A DNA stretch of 13,617 bases from Verrucomicrobiota bacterium (GTDB lineage: Bacteria > Chlamydiota > Chlamydiia > Chlamydiales > JAEYWL01): assembly GCA_023428915.1 (NCBI GenBank), contig JAEYWL010000093.1, positions 1 to 13,617 of the forward strand. The letters are read 5' to 3'. The notes under the pieces were generated by a model. The model was not told the origin of the DNA. It made no database searches and was given only the letters and a program-made list of their open reading frames with translations. How positions within the stretch are numbered: position 1 is the stretch's first letter; every line of letters begins with the position of its first letter. Below, piece by piece: positions 1 through 6,957 of the stretch. The translations under genes and the position numbers were made by a program.

Positions 1-1
1 G

Positions 2-1510
2 TTAATGCCCGGCGATATTACGCAAAACGACCCTGATTTTGGAGCCTTGGGCAAACTCTTTCCCGAAGTCTATTCCTATTACCAATCGCGTCTAAAAGAG
101 AGCAATGCCCTTGACTTTGACGACCTGCTTTTCTTAACGGCCCGCCTCTTTAGGGAGCATCCCGATGTTTTAGCCATGTATCAGAAGCGCTGGCGCTACC
201 TATTAATCGACGAGTATCAAGACACAAATTTTGCCCAGTACGAAATGGTGAAATTGCTTGCAGCTAAAGAAAAAAATCTATTTGTCGTAGGCGACCCTGA
301 CCAATCAATCTACTCTTGGCGGGGGGCATCGATTACCAATATTTTGAATTTTGAAAAGGATTATCCCGGCGCCAAAGTGATCAGGTTAGAACAGAACTAT
401 CGCAGCCACGGCAATATCCTGCATGCGGCCAACACCTTGATCCGCAACAATTTCAGCCGCTTTGAAAAAAATCTTTGGTCCAGTAAAGGCGCCGGTGAAA
501 AAATTAAATTTTTTACCGCACTGGATGAAAAAGCCGAAGCCATTTTTGTAATCAACAAAATGCTGAACTACCATTCTGAAGGCATCCCCCTAAATGAAAT
601 GGTCATTTTTTACCGCACCAACTTCCAGTCGCGCGTATTCGAAGACTTCCTTCTCCGCAATCGCATCCCTTATACCATTGTCGGCGGCATTTCCTTCTAC
701 CATAGACGCGAAGTAAAAGACATTCTCGCGTTTTTACGCATGGTGCAAACCAGCGCAGACTTTGTCGCCTTTACCCGCACCCTCAACCTGCCGAAACGCG
801 GCATCGGACCCACTACACTAGAAAAATTGCGTTTAGCTGCAATCCAGGAATGTTTGCCAATTTTTGATTACTGCAAAGCCTTAGCCGAAGAATTCCCGCT
901 CAAAAGCAGTGTCAAGCTTTCCGCTAAAGTAAAAGAAAGCCTTAAAGAGTATGTGCAAATTATCTCTAACCTCAAGCAAATTGCCAAAGCAGGCGATCTT
1001 GCAGAACTCGTCAAAGCAGCCATTTATAACACCCATTACTTAGATGTCTTAAAAGAAGAAAAAGACACCTTCCTCGATCGCAAAGCCAACGTTGAGGAAT
1101 TAATCGCCAAAGCTTACGAATGGCAGCAATCTGCAGAAGATCAAACCCTGGCAGCATTCTTGTGCGAACTCTCCTTAAAATCCACTCTTGACGAAACCAG
1201 CATCCAGCAAGAACATATTAAACTAATGACCCTGCACAACGGCAAAGGCCTGGAATTTGAACTCGCTTTCCTGGTAGGCATGGAAGAGGACATCCTTCCT
1301 CACGTCAACTCTAAAGATAACAGCGACCAGCTCGAAGAAGAGCGGCGCCTCTGTTATGTCGGCATCACGCGCGCTAAAAAATACCTTTACATTTCCCATG
1401 CCCGGCAACGCTTCCTTTGGGGCACCACCCGCTACATGAAACCCAGCCGCTTCCTGGCAGAGATCCCTAAAGACCTCTGCGAAACAGTATATGCCAGCCG
1501 CTACCGCTAA
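2..1510 (+). CDS. pcrA: UvrD/PcrA-type superfamily 1 DNA helicase, 5' end outside the window
   Basis: ATP-dependent 3'-5' DNA helicase of the UvrD/PcrA/Rep family, which acts in nucleotide excision repair, mismatch repair or clearing of stalled forks in the cytoplasm. The frame is open to the left edge, so the ATG at 5 is internal, and the Walker A motif lies outside. Counting from that ATG, the visible motifs are DEYQDT (69-74, motif II), GDPDQSIYSWRGA (96-108, motif III), LEQNYRS (128-134, motif IV), TLHNGKGLEFE (409-419, motif V) and YVGITRAKK (451-459, motif VI). The protein ends about 40 residues after motif VI, so it lacks the long C-terminal tail of Bacillus PcrA, as expected of short chlamydial-type UvrD proteins. 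Whether to call it PcrA or UvrD cannot be settled from this part. It converges on the MerR gene, and the two share a terminator hairpin. Confidence 0.95.
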   Translation, partial: LMPGDITQNDPDFGALGKLFPEVYSYYQSRLKESNALDFDDLLFLTARLFREHPDVLAMYQKRWRYLLIDEYQDTNFAQYEMVKLLAAKEKNLFVVGDPDQSIYSWRGASITNILNFEKDYPGAKVIRLEQNYRSHGNILHAANTLIRNNFSRFEKNLWSSKGAGEKIKFFTALDEKAEAIFVINKMLNYHSEGIPLNEMVIFYRTNFQSRVFEDFLLRNRIPYTIVGGISFYHRREVKDILAFLRMVQTSADFVAFTRTLNLPKRGIGPTTLEKLRLAAIQECLPIFDYCKALAEEFPLKSSVKLSAKVKESLKEYVQIISNLKQIAKAGDLAELVKAAIYNTHYLDVLKEEKDTFLDRKANVEELIAKAYEWQQSAEDQTLAAFLCELSLKSTLDETSIQQEHIKLMTLHNGKGLEFELAFLVGMEEDILPHVNSKDNSDQLEEERRLCYVGITRAKKYLYISHARQRFLWGTTRYMKPSRFLAEIPKDLCETVYASRYR

Positions 1511-1517
1511 GACCCTG

Positions 1518-1555
1518 TTGCCGCCCAAACTTGTCATATAAAGTTTGGGCAGCAA
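1518..1555. terminator. Hairpin between convergent genes, probable bidirectional terminator
   Basis: A 15-base arm at 1518-1532 pairs with 1541-1555 with one C-A mismatch (1522/1551) and an 8-base loop. The stem is GC-rich in the middle (gcccaaac paired with gtttgggc). It lies 8 bases after the helicase stop and 25 bases past the 3' end of the minus-strand MerR gene, so it can stop transcripts from both sides. A run of T is poor on either strand, so termination efficiency is uncertain; the hairpin itself is clear. Confidence 0.7.
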
Positions 1556-1579
1556 TCTGGATTCCTTATTCATTTCGGT

Positions 1580-2332
1580 TTAAGAAAGCTCCTTATCAGC
1601 AAAAACCCTCATGGCTTCTGCCATGAATATAGCTAAACCTGGATGAATCGGCTCCAGCTGTTTCTTATACTCAGGGTGCTCAGAATACAGCTCTGCCAAA
1701 GCTTTATAAACACTCTTCGACACATTGTAAAATCTGGCTGCAAATTGATAATGCTTCTCAATTAATTGTTGAACCACTTGAGAATCTATTTTCAGCCCTT
1801 TTTCCAGGCAATCTGCAATTTTTGCATACAAGGCATTGGCTTCTTTCGCCGCTTCCCTCTTTTCCTTCTCTGGCATACTTTCAGATCTGCTTTTCAAGCT
1901 CTTCAGCGCAATCGTCTCTGCCTGGTAATAAGACTCTTTTTTACCAGCCCGCTTAACCAAGCTGAATCCATCAAAAAATTCCCGGTCTCTCATCTGCTTT
2001 TTCCCTTTTATATGTGCAATGGTCTTATCGATGGTTTTTAACAAACAGCCAAGCTTTGCCCATTCCTGGCTCAACGCCCGCTTATGTGAGTAAAGGGCTG
2101 CAAGCTGGTCAAAATCGCTTTTGCCAAGCACTTTGCGAATTTGCTGCAGCTTAAATCCAAGCTCCTTAAAAAACAGGATTTGCTGCAGCTGCAAAAGCTC
2201 CTCTTCCTCGTAATACCTGTAGCCATTAGACCCGTAATAAGCCGGTTCTAATAGCCCCTGCTCTTCATAAAAGCGCAGAGTGCGGGCCGTAACTCCGGAA
2301 ATTTCGCTCACTTGCTTTACTGTATATGCCAT
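1580..2332 (-). CDS. MerR-family transcriptional activator with TipAS ligand-binding domain
   Basis: DNA-binding regulator of the TipAL/Mta type. Residues 3-40 form the MerR winged helix (TVKQVSEISGV, RTLRFYEEQGLL, then the wing NGYRYY at 36-41). Residues about 75-115 form the long dimerisation helix. Residues about 130-245 match a TipAS domain, including the conserved HYQFAARFYNVS and HPGLAIFMAEAMRVFA segments; in this family the domain binds hydrophobic peptide antibiotics or other lipophilic ligands and switches on efflux or stress genes. The length of 250 aa is typical. The start is supported by a strong ribosome site, AAAGGAGA, complementary to 2339-2346, seven bases before the ATG. The ligand and targets are unknown; no efflux gene is visible next to it, so it may control itself or a distant gene. 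Dyads upstream at 2363-2456 are candidate operators. Confidence 0.9.
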   Translation of the reverse strand: MAYTVKQVSEISGVTARTLRFYEEQGLLEPAYYGSNGYRYYEEEELLQLQQILFFKELGFKLQQIRKVLGKSDFDQLAALYSHKRALSQEWAKLGCLLKTIDKTIAHIKGKKQMRDREFFDGFSLVKRAGKKESYYQAETIALKSLKSRSESMPEKEKREAAKEANALYAKIADCLEKGLKIDSQVVQQLIEKHYQFAARFYNVSKSVYKALAELYSEHPEYKKQLEPIHPGLAIFMAEAMRVFADKELS

Positions 2333-2362
2333 CGACTATCTCCTTTAAACCCCTTTGATTTT

Positions 2363-2456
2363 AAACCCGACTTGCTACCCTCTAAGAGTCGGATTCGAGC
2401 TCTTAGAGAGAAAATAATTTCGAATATGACTTATTATAAGGTAGCAAGTTGGGTTT
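2363..2456. repeat. Long-arm inverted repeat (17-base arms) upstream of the MerR gene
   Basis: The arm 2363-2379 (aaacccgacttgctacc) is the reverse complement of 2440-2456 (ggtagcaagttgggttt) with one mismatch at 2369. The arms are flanked by near-identical TTAA-containing ends (ttaaaccc at 2361 and gggttttaa at 2451). They enclose about 60 bases that contain a second perfect hairpin. The whole unit is just under 100 bases. It could be a MITE-like mobile remnant, a cruciform, or a structured 5' leader of the MerR transcript. Confidence 0.75.
2380..2408. promoter_or_regulatory. Perfect 9-base dyad, candidate MerR operator
   Basis: ctctaagag at 2380-2388 is exactly mirrored by ctcttagag at 2400-2408. 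Inside it tcg/cga (2389-2391 and 2396-2398) can extend the stem with one bulged G. The site lies about 50 bases upstream of the MerR start codon. MerR proteins bind dyads of about this size and often regulate themselves, so an operator role is a reasonable inference. A TATAAT hexamer on the minus strand (2438-2433) lies upstream of the dyad, but I see no convincing -35 box for it. Confidence 0.45.
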
Positions 2457-2531
2457 TAAGGATGATCCCATCATAAAGGATGCCGTGTACGTCAAACTCA
2501 ACTGCCAATTACAAAAATGTAATTTTTACGG

Positions 2532-3863
2532 CTAGTCTTTAACAGCTTCCATAATAACTTTTTTAAGTTGATAAATAAGGTATAGAGGAAGATTTACAAT
2601 CTTCTCTTTTTTCTCTAGTGGGTTTTGTGACACACGAATTCCGACAGCAGATTTTTTTTCGGCCATAAACTGCTTTAACGATTTAAGATGCCCCCCTTTT
2701 CCTGCCTTTACCTCAATAGGCACTATTTTTGTTGCCACTTGTGCGACATAGTCCACTTCAGCAGTTGAACTTACTTGTTCCCTCTCCCAATAGTAAAGAT
2801 TCGTACTCTCATAACTGTTTCCGTAGGCCAATAACTCCTGCCCAACGAATTGCTCAGCTAATGCCCCTTCATTTACCTGCCAGATATCTTCAGTTAATAT
2901 TATGGTGGGATCGATTTTATTCGCATTTTGCATTAAGCCTATATCTAAGAAAACAAGCTTAAACTTTCTTTCATTAACCTCAGCTTCCAGTGGAATGCCA
3001 TTTGCAGCGGTCTGAAATACTCTCTTAACTAAACCTGTCCAACAAAGCTGTTCAAGAGCTACTTTGAGTTCTCGCGATCTAGCTTCTGGATCCACTTTTA
3101 CATATTTAAAATTTGTCCCAACCAGAAAAGGAGCTTTATCAAAAAATTTTTGCAGGTATTTAAATTGTGCTTTACTAGCATACTTGCCAAAATCGTTCCT
3201 GTAACTTTCCAGTAATGCTGATTGCAGACGATGCACTTCAAGAAATGATTTTGTTTCGAGATACCTACTTACAACCGCCGGCATTCCCCCTACCAACATA
3301 TACTCTCGCACAAGTTTTAAAGTGAACTCATGCATATATAAGTCCATTGGCTGATTTAAAGAGATATTTTCAATGACTTGCAAAAGCTTATTATTCCCCG
3401 CATTCAACAAAAATTCATAAAATGATAGAGGCCGCATGTATAGAAACATGACTCGCCCCACAGGAAATGAAAAACTTTCTTCTTTTAATGCAAACTCCAA
3501 CAACGAACCTGCTGCAATTACATGCAACCCTGCTCTTTTCTCTTTAAAGTAGCGCAATGCAAGAAGGGCCTGAGGGCATTGCTGGATCTCATCCAAAAAT
3601 AATAAGGTTTCCCCATCTATTACATCCTTTTCAGTCATTAGCTCAATCCTTGAAATTATACGATCGGGATCGAGCGATTCAAAACAACTTACAAAATCGG
3701 GTTGCAACTCAAAATTAAGAATTACTAGATTTTTAAAATTTTCTCGTCCAAATTTTTCAATTGTAAAGCTTTTTCCAACCTGTCTTGCACCCCTAATAAT
3801 TAAAGGTAGCCGATCACCTTGCTTTTGCCATTTAAGGAGCTCACTCTCTATTATTCTGTACAT
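2532..3863 (-). CDS. AAA_14 / DUF4143 family ATPase
   Basis: Member of the large family that joins an AAA_14 P-loop ATPase to a C-terminal DUF4143 domain. Visible motifs are Walker A GARQVGKS (25-32), Walker B LLFLDE (87-92), the AAGS sensor-like motif (117-120), RPLSFYEF (144-151) and EYMLVGGMPAVV (187-198). The C-terminal part carries EVD (369-371) followed by IEVKAGK (383-389), the spacing of a PD-(D/E)xK nuclease-like fold that is usual for DUF4143. The length of 443 aa is typical and the gene looks intact. The function of the family is not established. The gene is divergent from the tRNA and hsd operon, and upstream of the MerR gene on the same strand, but about 200 bases with inverted repeats separate them. 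The ribosome site is weak (AGAGAAA). Codons 401-404 include a run of eight A. Confidence 0.92.
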   Translation of the reverse strand: MYRIIESELLKWQKQGDRLPLIIRGARQVGKSFTIEKFGRENFKNLVILNFELQPDFVSCFESLDPDRIISRIELMTEKDVIDGETLLFLDEIQQCPQALLALRYFKEKRAGLHVIAAGSLLEFALKEESFSFPVGRVMFLYMRPLSFYEFLLNAGNNKLLQVIENISLNQPMDLYMHEFTLKLVREYMLVGGMPAVVSRYLETKSFLEVHRLQSALLESYRNDFGKYASKAQFKYLQKFFDKAPFLVGTNFKYVKVDPEARSRELKVALEQLCWTGLVKRVFQTAANGIPLEAEVNERKFKLVFLDIGLMQNANKIDPTIILTEDIWQVNEGALAEQFVGQELLAYGNSYESTNLYYWEREQVSSTAEVDYVAQVATKIVPIEVKAGKGGHLKSLKQFMAEKKSAVGIRVSQNPLEKKEKIVNLPLYLIYQLKKVIMEAVKD

Positions 3864-3920
3864 ATTTTCTCTAAAATATAGTTTTTCTCTATAATCTCCT
3901 AAAAATGGATATTTTAACAG

Positions 3921-3951
3921 GTTATTTCAGCCAGTTTTTGGCTAAAATAAC
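3921..3951. repeat. 13-base inverted repeat upstream of the DUF4143 ATPase
   Basis: gttatttcagcca (3921-3933) pairs with tggctaaaataac (3939-3951) with one mismatch around a 5-base loop. The heptamer aacaggt also occurs twice, at 3916 and 3949, on the same strand. It sits about 60 bases upstream of the ATPase ATG (minus strand) and about 90 bases before the tRNA. No T run follows, so it is not an obvious terminator. It may be an operator or a structured leader for the ATPase transcript. Confidence 0.5.
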
Positions 3952-4001
3952 AGGTAAATGCCAAAAGCTCCATTTAAGACAATGTCACACTCCAATCTTC
4001 T

Positions 4002-4029
4002 TTTACAAAAAATATCCCTTCTTTAGCAT
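4002..4029 (+). promoter_or_regulatory. Probable promoter of tRNA-Thr
   Basis: TTTACA at 4002-4007 matches the -35 consensus at five of six bases, and TAGCAT at 4024-4029 matches the -10 consensus at four of six, with a 16-base spacer. The predicted start falls a few bases before the mature tRNA 5' end at 4043. Position relative to the tRNA is the main support; the -10 box is weak. Confidence 0.4.
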
Positions 4030-4042
4030 AAGACCCTTACCT

Positions 4043-4115
4043 GCCTAAATAGCTCAGCTGGTAGAGCAGCGCATTCGTAATGCGAAGGTCGTCGGTTCGA
4101 CTCCGGCTTTAGGCA
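4043..4115 (+). tRNA. tRNA-Thr, anticodon CGT
   Basis: A 73-base cloverleaf with a perfect 7-base acceptor stem (gcctaaa with tttaggc), D stem gctc/gagc, an anticodon loop ttcgtaa giving anticodon CGT (reads ACG, threonine), a 5-base T stem with loop ttcgact, and discriminator A. The anticodon arm and variable loop are the same as I recall for E. coli thrW. The first anticodon-stem pair is G-A. The 3' CCA is not encoded (acc follows), so it must be added enzymatically. The gene stands alone between the divergent ATPase and the hsd operon, and a terminator follows it. Confidence 0.97.
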
Positions 4116-4128
4116 ACCCCTTTCAGGT

Positions 4129-4168
4129 AAAAGGCATGCTTTCTCACAAGAAGGAAATGCTTTTTTTT
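4129..4168 (+). terminator. Rho-independent terminator of tRNA-Thr
   Basis: Outer arm aaaaggcat (4129-4137) pairs with atgcttttt (from 4157), with one G-T pair. Inner arm ctttct (4139-4144) pairs with agaagg (4149-4154) around the loop caca. A run of eight T (4161-4168) follows and partly joins the stem. It starts 14 bases after the tRNA and ends just before the next promoter, so it insulates the tRNA from the restriction operon. Confidence 0.85.
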
Positions 4169-4180
4169 CTATTTGATACT

Positions 4181-4208
4181 TTGCAAATGATATAGCATTA
4201 GCTATAAT
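4181..4208 (+). promoter_or_regulatory. Sigma70-type promoter of the restriction-modification operon
   Basis: TTGCAA at 4181-4186 (-35, four of six) and a perfect TATAAT at 4203-4208 (-10) are separated by 16 bases. Transcription would start near 4215, giving a leader of about 33 bases before the XRE gene ATG at 4248. It follows directly after the tRNA terminator. No other convincing promoter is seen before the next genes, so the whole operon to about 13461 may depend on it. Confidence 0.7.
4191..4206. promoter_or_regulatory. Dyad overlapping the -10 box, candidate operator of the XRE protein
   Basis: tatagc (4191-4196) and gctata (4201-4206) form a perfect 6-base inverted repeat with an atta spacer. 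The right arm covers four of the six bases of the TATAAT box, so a bound dimer would block RNA polymerase. The first gene of the operon encodes a small XRE repressor-like protein, which makes autorepression the simplest reading. A 6-base dyad in AT-rich DNA can arise by chance. Confidence 0.45.
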
Positions 4209-4247
4209 AGATGACTTATAAAAACTATTACATTTAAAGACTTAGGC

Positions 4248-4478
4248 ATGAACAACCAAGAACCCGACGATTACTCCAAGCGCATTAAATCTATCCGCCA
4301 ACAGCTAGGACTTAGCCAAGAGGAGCTAGCTCACAAATTAGGCGTAAGTTTTACAAGCGTCAACCGGTGGGAAAATGGGCAAACGAAACCCTCCAAATTA
4401 GCAAAAAAACAGATAGACCTTTTGAGCAAGAAAACAGAAAAATTGAAAGACCTTACAGGAGCTGAAAATGGCAATTAA
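4248..4478 (+). CDS. Small XRE-family HTH regulator, first gene of the hsd operon
   Basis: A 76-residue protein that is nearly all one helix-turn-helix domain of the Cro/C1 (HTH_3) type at about residues 11-61. The core is IRQQLGLSQEELAHKLGVS, with a recognition helix around SFTSVNRWENGQTKPS. It ends 11 bases inside hsdM, so the two are translationally coupled. Its size and place resemble controller (C) proteins of restriction systems and the small HTH proteins often found next to hsdM; both usually act on their own promoter. A dyad over the -10 box at 4191-4206 would suit such a role. The ribosome site is weak (tagg six bases before ATG), which would keep the level of this protein low. Role inferred from fold and position only. 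Confidence 0.85.
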   Translation: MNNQEPDDYSKRIKSIRQQLGLSQEELAHKLGVSFTSVNRWENGQTKPSKLAKKQIDLLSKKTEKLKDLTGAENGN

Positions 4479-6957
4479 GAAATCGGAACTCTATAGCTCC
4501 CTATGGAAAAGCTGCGATCAATTGCGCGGGGGTATGGATGCTTCGCAATACAAAGACTATGTCCTCGTCTTGCTCTTCGTTAAATATGTCTCTGACAGGT
4601 ATGCAGGTCAAAAAGACGCTCTCATTGAAGTGCCTCCAGGCGGTAGTTTTGCCGATATGGTTGCTCTGAAGGGTGATAAGGAAATTGGTGACAAGCTAAA
4701 CAAAATTATCGGAAGACTTGCTGAAGCTAATGAGCTTAAAGGGGTCATTGACGTCGCAGATTTTAATGATGCCGATAAGCTCGGAAAAGGCAAGGAAATG
4801 GTCGATCGCCTTTCCGACCTCATCGCTACTTTCAATACACCAGACTTGGACTTTCGAAACAATCGAGCGGATGGAGATGACATTTTAGGTGACGCCTATG
4901 AATACCTAATGCGTCACTTTGCAACTGAATCCGGCAAAAGCAAAGGCCAATTCTATACTCCTGCCGAAGTATCTCGCATCATGGCTAAAGTCATTGGAAT
5001 CAATGCGGCAAAAAGTGCAGATCAAACGATTTACGACCCTACTTGCGGTTCGGGATCTCTCCTTCTTAAGGCGCATGATGAAGCGCGCTCAAATACCGGT
5101 TTAGACCTTGCCCTATATGGTCAAGAAAACGACAATGCGACTGCCGCCCTTGCCAAAATGAACATGATTTTACATCACTGCCCTACGGCAGAAGTTTGGA
5201 AAGACAACGTTTTATCAAATCCCTACTTTAAGCAACCAAACGGCGGATTAAAGACATTCGATTTTGTAGTTTCTAATCCTCCTTTTTCTACAAAGGCTTG
5301 GAGCCATGGTTTCGACCCCTACAATGACACCTACAATCGTTTCAACTATGGTATTCCTCCAACTAAAAATGGTGACTATGCCTTTTTGCTGCATGTTCTT
5401 GCCTCATTAAAAAGTACAGGTAAGGGAGCAATCATTCTTCCTCATGGAGTTCTATTCCGTGGAAACGCTGAAGCTGCAATCCGAGAACAACTAATTAAAC
5501 GAGGATTTATCAAAGGAATCATAGGACTGCCTGCTAACCTATTTTACGGAACCAGTATTCCCGCTTGCATCATCATCCTCGACAAGGAAGAGGCTGACAC
5601 GCGCACCGGTATCTTCATGATCGATGCAAGCAAGGGATTTATAAAAGACGGCAATAAAAATCGACTACGCGATCAGGATATCCATAAAATTGTAGATACA
5701 TTTAACAATCAACTGAACATTGCCAAATATTCGCGACTTGTCCCTTTATCCGAAGTTGAGGCAAATGCATACAACCTCAATATCCCCCGTTATATTGACA
5801 GCACGGAAGCAGAGGATTTACAGGACATTGAAGGGCACCTAAAAGGCGGAATTCCAGACCGCGACATTAATGGATTAGAGCGATGCTGGAAGGTGTTCCC
5901 AAGTCTGCGAGAAGTTCTCTTCTCTCCCGCCAATCGTCCAGGCTACAATCAACTCAAAATTGCACTCGATGATATTAATTCTACGATCTTTGGACATGAA
6001 GAATTTGTCCATTTTAGCAAGAGTGTCACTGCTTTGTTCCTACAATGGAAGGAGCACAACATCCTCCGATTGAAAAATATCGGGAGTAGTGACCATCCAA
6101 AAATTTTGATCAAAAATCTTTCTGAAAGTTTGCTTGAAGTTTTCCAAAAGGCACCTTTATTAGACCCTTATGATGTTTATCAACATCTCATGACCTACTG
6201 GGCTGAAACAATGCAAGACGACGTTTACATGATTGTAGCCGACGGATGGTGTGGTGCCAATAAGCTTAGACTGATTGTTGAAGACAAAGATAAGAAAAAT
6301 AAAGAAAAGGCAGACTTGGTCATCGGCAAGCAAAAATACAAGGCCGATTTTATTCCTCCCTCTCTGGTCATTGCGCGCTATTTCCCTGAAGAACAAAGAC
6401 TCTTAGAGCAACTTGAAACGAATTGTAATTCACTCCTCCAGCAGATGGAAGAGCTAGATGAAGAGCATGGAGGAGATGAGGGACTTCTAATAGATGCGAA
6501 GAATGAAAAAGATAAGGTGACAAAGGTAAGCCTCAAAGCTCGCCTTGCCATGATCAAACGAGATTCCGATGCCGAAGATGAACGCACCATTCTCTCTAAC
6601 TATCTTGATTTGATTGAAAAAGAGGCCATTGCGAAAAAGAAACTCAGTAGCGCCCAAGATGAACTTATGGTTAGAGTTGCGGCTCAATACAGAAATCTTA
6701 CAGAAGACGAAATAAAAACTCTTGTGATTGAGGATAAATGGTTAACAGCCTTAGCCAATGATGTTCAAACGGAAATGAACCGCGTTTCTCAATTCCTATC
6801 AGGCAGAATTAATGAACTAGCCGAGCGTTATGCAACACCCCTACCTACAATCGAACAGGAAGTAGAAAGCTACAAACTTAAAGTCGAGAACCATTTGAGA
6901 AGAATGGGTTTTGATTGGGAATCTGTGACATCGAAATGTGAAGAGGTTGTTCCATGA
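4468..6957 (+). CDS. hsdM: Type I restriction-modification system, DNA methyltransferase subunit HsdM (extended form)
   Basis: N6-adenine DNA methyltransferase subunit that joins HsdS to form the modification enzyme, and HsdR to form the restriction complex. Residues 1-150 are the HsdM N-terminal helical domain (SLWKSCDQLRGGMDASQYKD). The N6_Mtase core carries GQFYTPAEV (160-168), SAM motif I DPTCGSGSLLL (190-200) and catalytic motif IV SNPPF (269-273), all intact. At 829 aa it is about 300 residues longer than EcoKI-type HsdM (around 530 aa). The extension includes DPYDVYQHLMTYWAETMQDD and a charged, probably coiled-coil stretch at about 640-800. I recall such a long subclass elsewhere, so this is not by itself novel. 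AGGAG at 4457-4461 lies six bases before the ATG. The start overlaps the XRE gene by 11 bases and the end overlaps fic by four (ATGA). Confidence 0.97.
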   Translation: MAIKKSELYSSLWKSCDQLRGGMDASQYKDYVLVLLFVKYVSDRYAGQKDALIEVPPGGSFADMVALKGDKEIGDKLNKIIGRLAEANELKGVIDVADFNDADKLGKGKEMVDRLSDLIATFNTPDLDFRNNRADGDDILGDAYEYLMRHFATESGKSKGQFYTPAEVSRIMAKVIGINAAKSADQTIYDPTCGSGSLLLKAHDEARSNTGLDLALYGQENDNATAALAKMNMILHHCPTAEVWKDNVLSNPYFKQPNGGLKTFDFVVSNPPFSTKAWSHGFDPYNDTYNRFNYGIPPTKNGDYAFLLHVLASLKSTGKGAIILPHGVLFRGNAEAAIREQLIKRGFIKGIIGLPANLFYGTSIPACIIILDKEEADTRTGIFMIDASKGFIKDGNKNRLRDQDIHKIVDTFNNQLNIAKYSRLVPLSEVEANAYNLNIPRYIDSTEAEDLQDIEGHLKGGIPDRDINGLERCWKVFPSLREVLFSPANRPGYNQLKIALDDINSTIFGHEEFVHFSKSVTALFLQWKEHNILRLKNIGSSDHPKILIKNLSESLLEVFQKAPLLDPYDVYQHLMTYWAETMQDDVYMIVADGWCGANKLRLIVEDKDKKNKEKADLVIGKQKYKADFIPPSLVIARYFPEEQRLLEQLETNCNSLLQQMEELDEEHGGDEGLLIDAKNEKDKVTKVSLKARLAMIKRDSDAEDERTILSNYLDLIEKEAIAKKKLSSAQDELMVRVAAQYRNLTEDEIKTLVIEDKWLTALANDVQTEMNRVSQFLSGRINELAERYATPLPTIEQEVESYKLKVENHLRRMGFDWESVTSKCEEVVP

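Noticed and set aside
1223..1573. Minus-strand 116-codon frame opposite the helicase gene, and similar frames opposite hsdM, hsdR and the peptidase
   Set aside because: They lie antisense to clear protein genes, match no known domain and have no ribosome sites, so they are frame shadows.
2507..2524. Hairpin aattaca/tgtaatt just after the ATPase stop (minus strand) as a terminator
   Set aside because: The stem is only seven A/T-rich pairs and on the minus strand no T run follows, so it is too weak to claim.
2651..2660. Runs of eight A in the ATPase gene (2652-2659, minus) and the peptidase gene (13081-13088) as phase-variation switches
   Set aside because: Both genes are in frame and runs of this length are expected in AT-rich coding DNA; there is no sign of length change from a single sequence.
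4096..4115. tRNA 3' end as an attachment site
   Set aside because: I looked for a second copy of the last bases of the tRNA up to 13617 and found only short chance matches such as gcctaag near 13449; no integrase gene is present.
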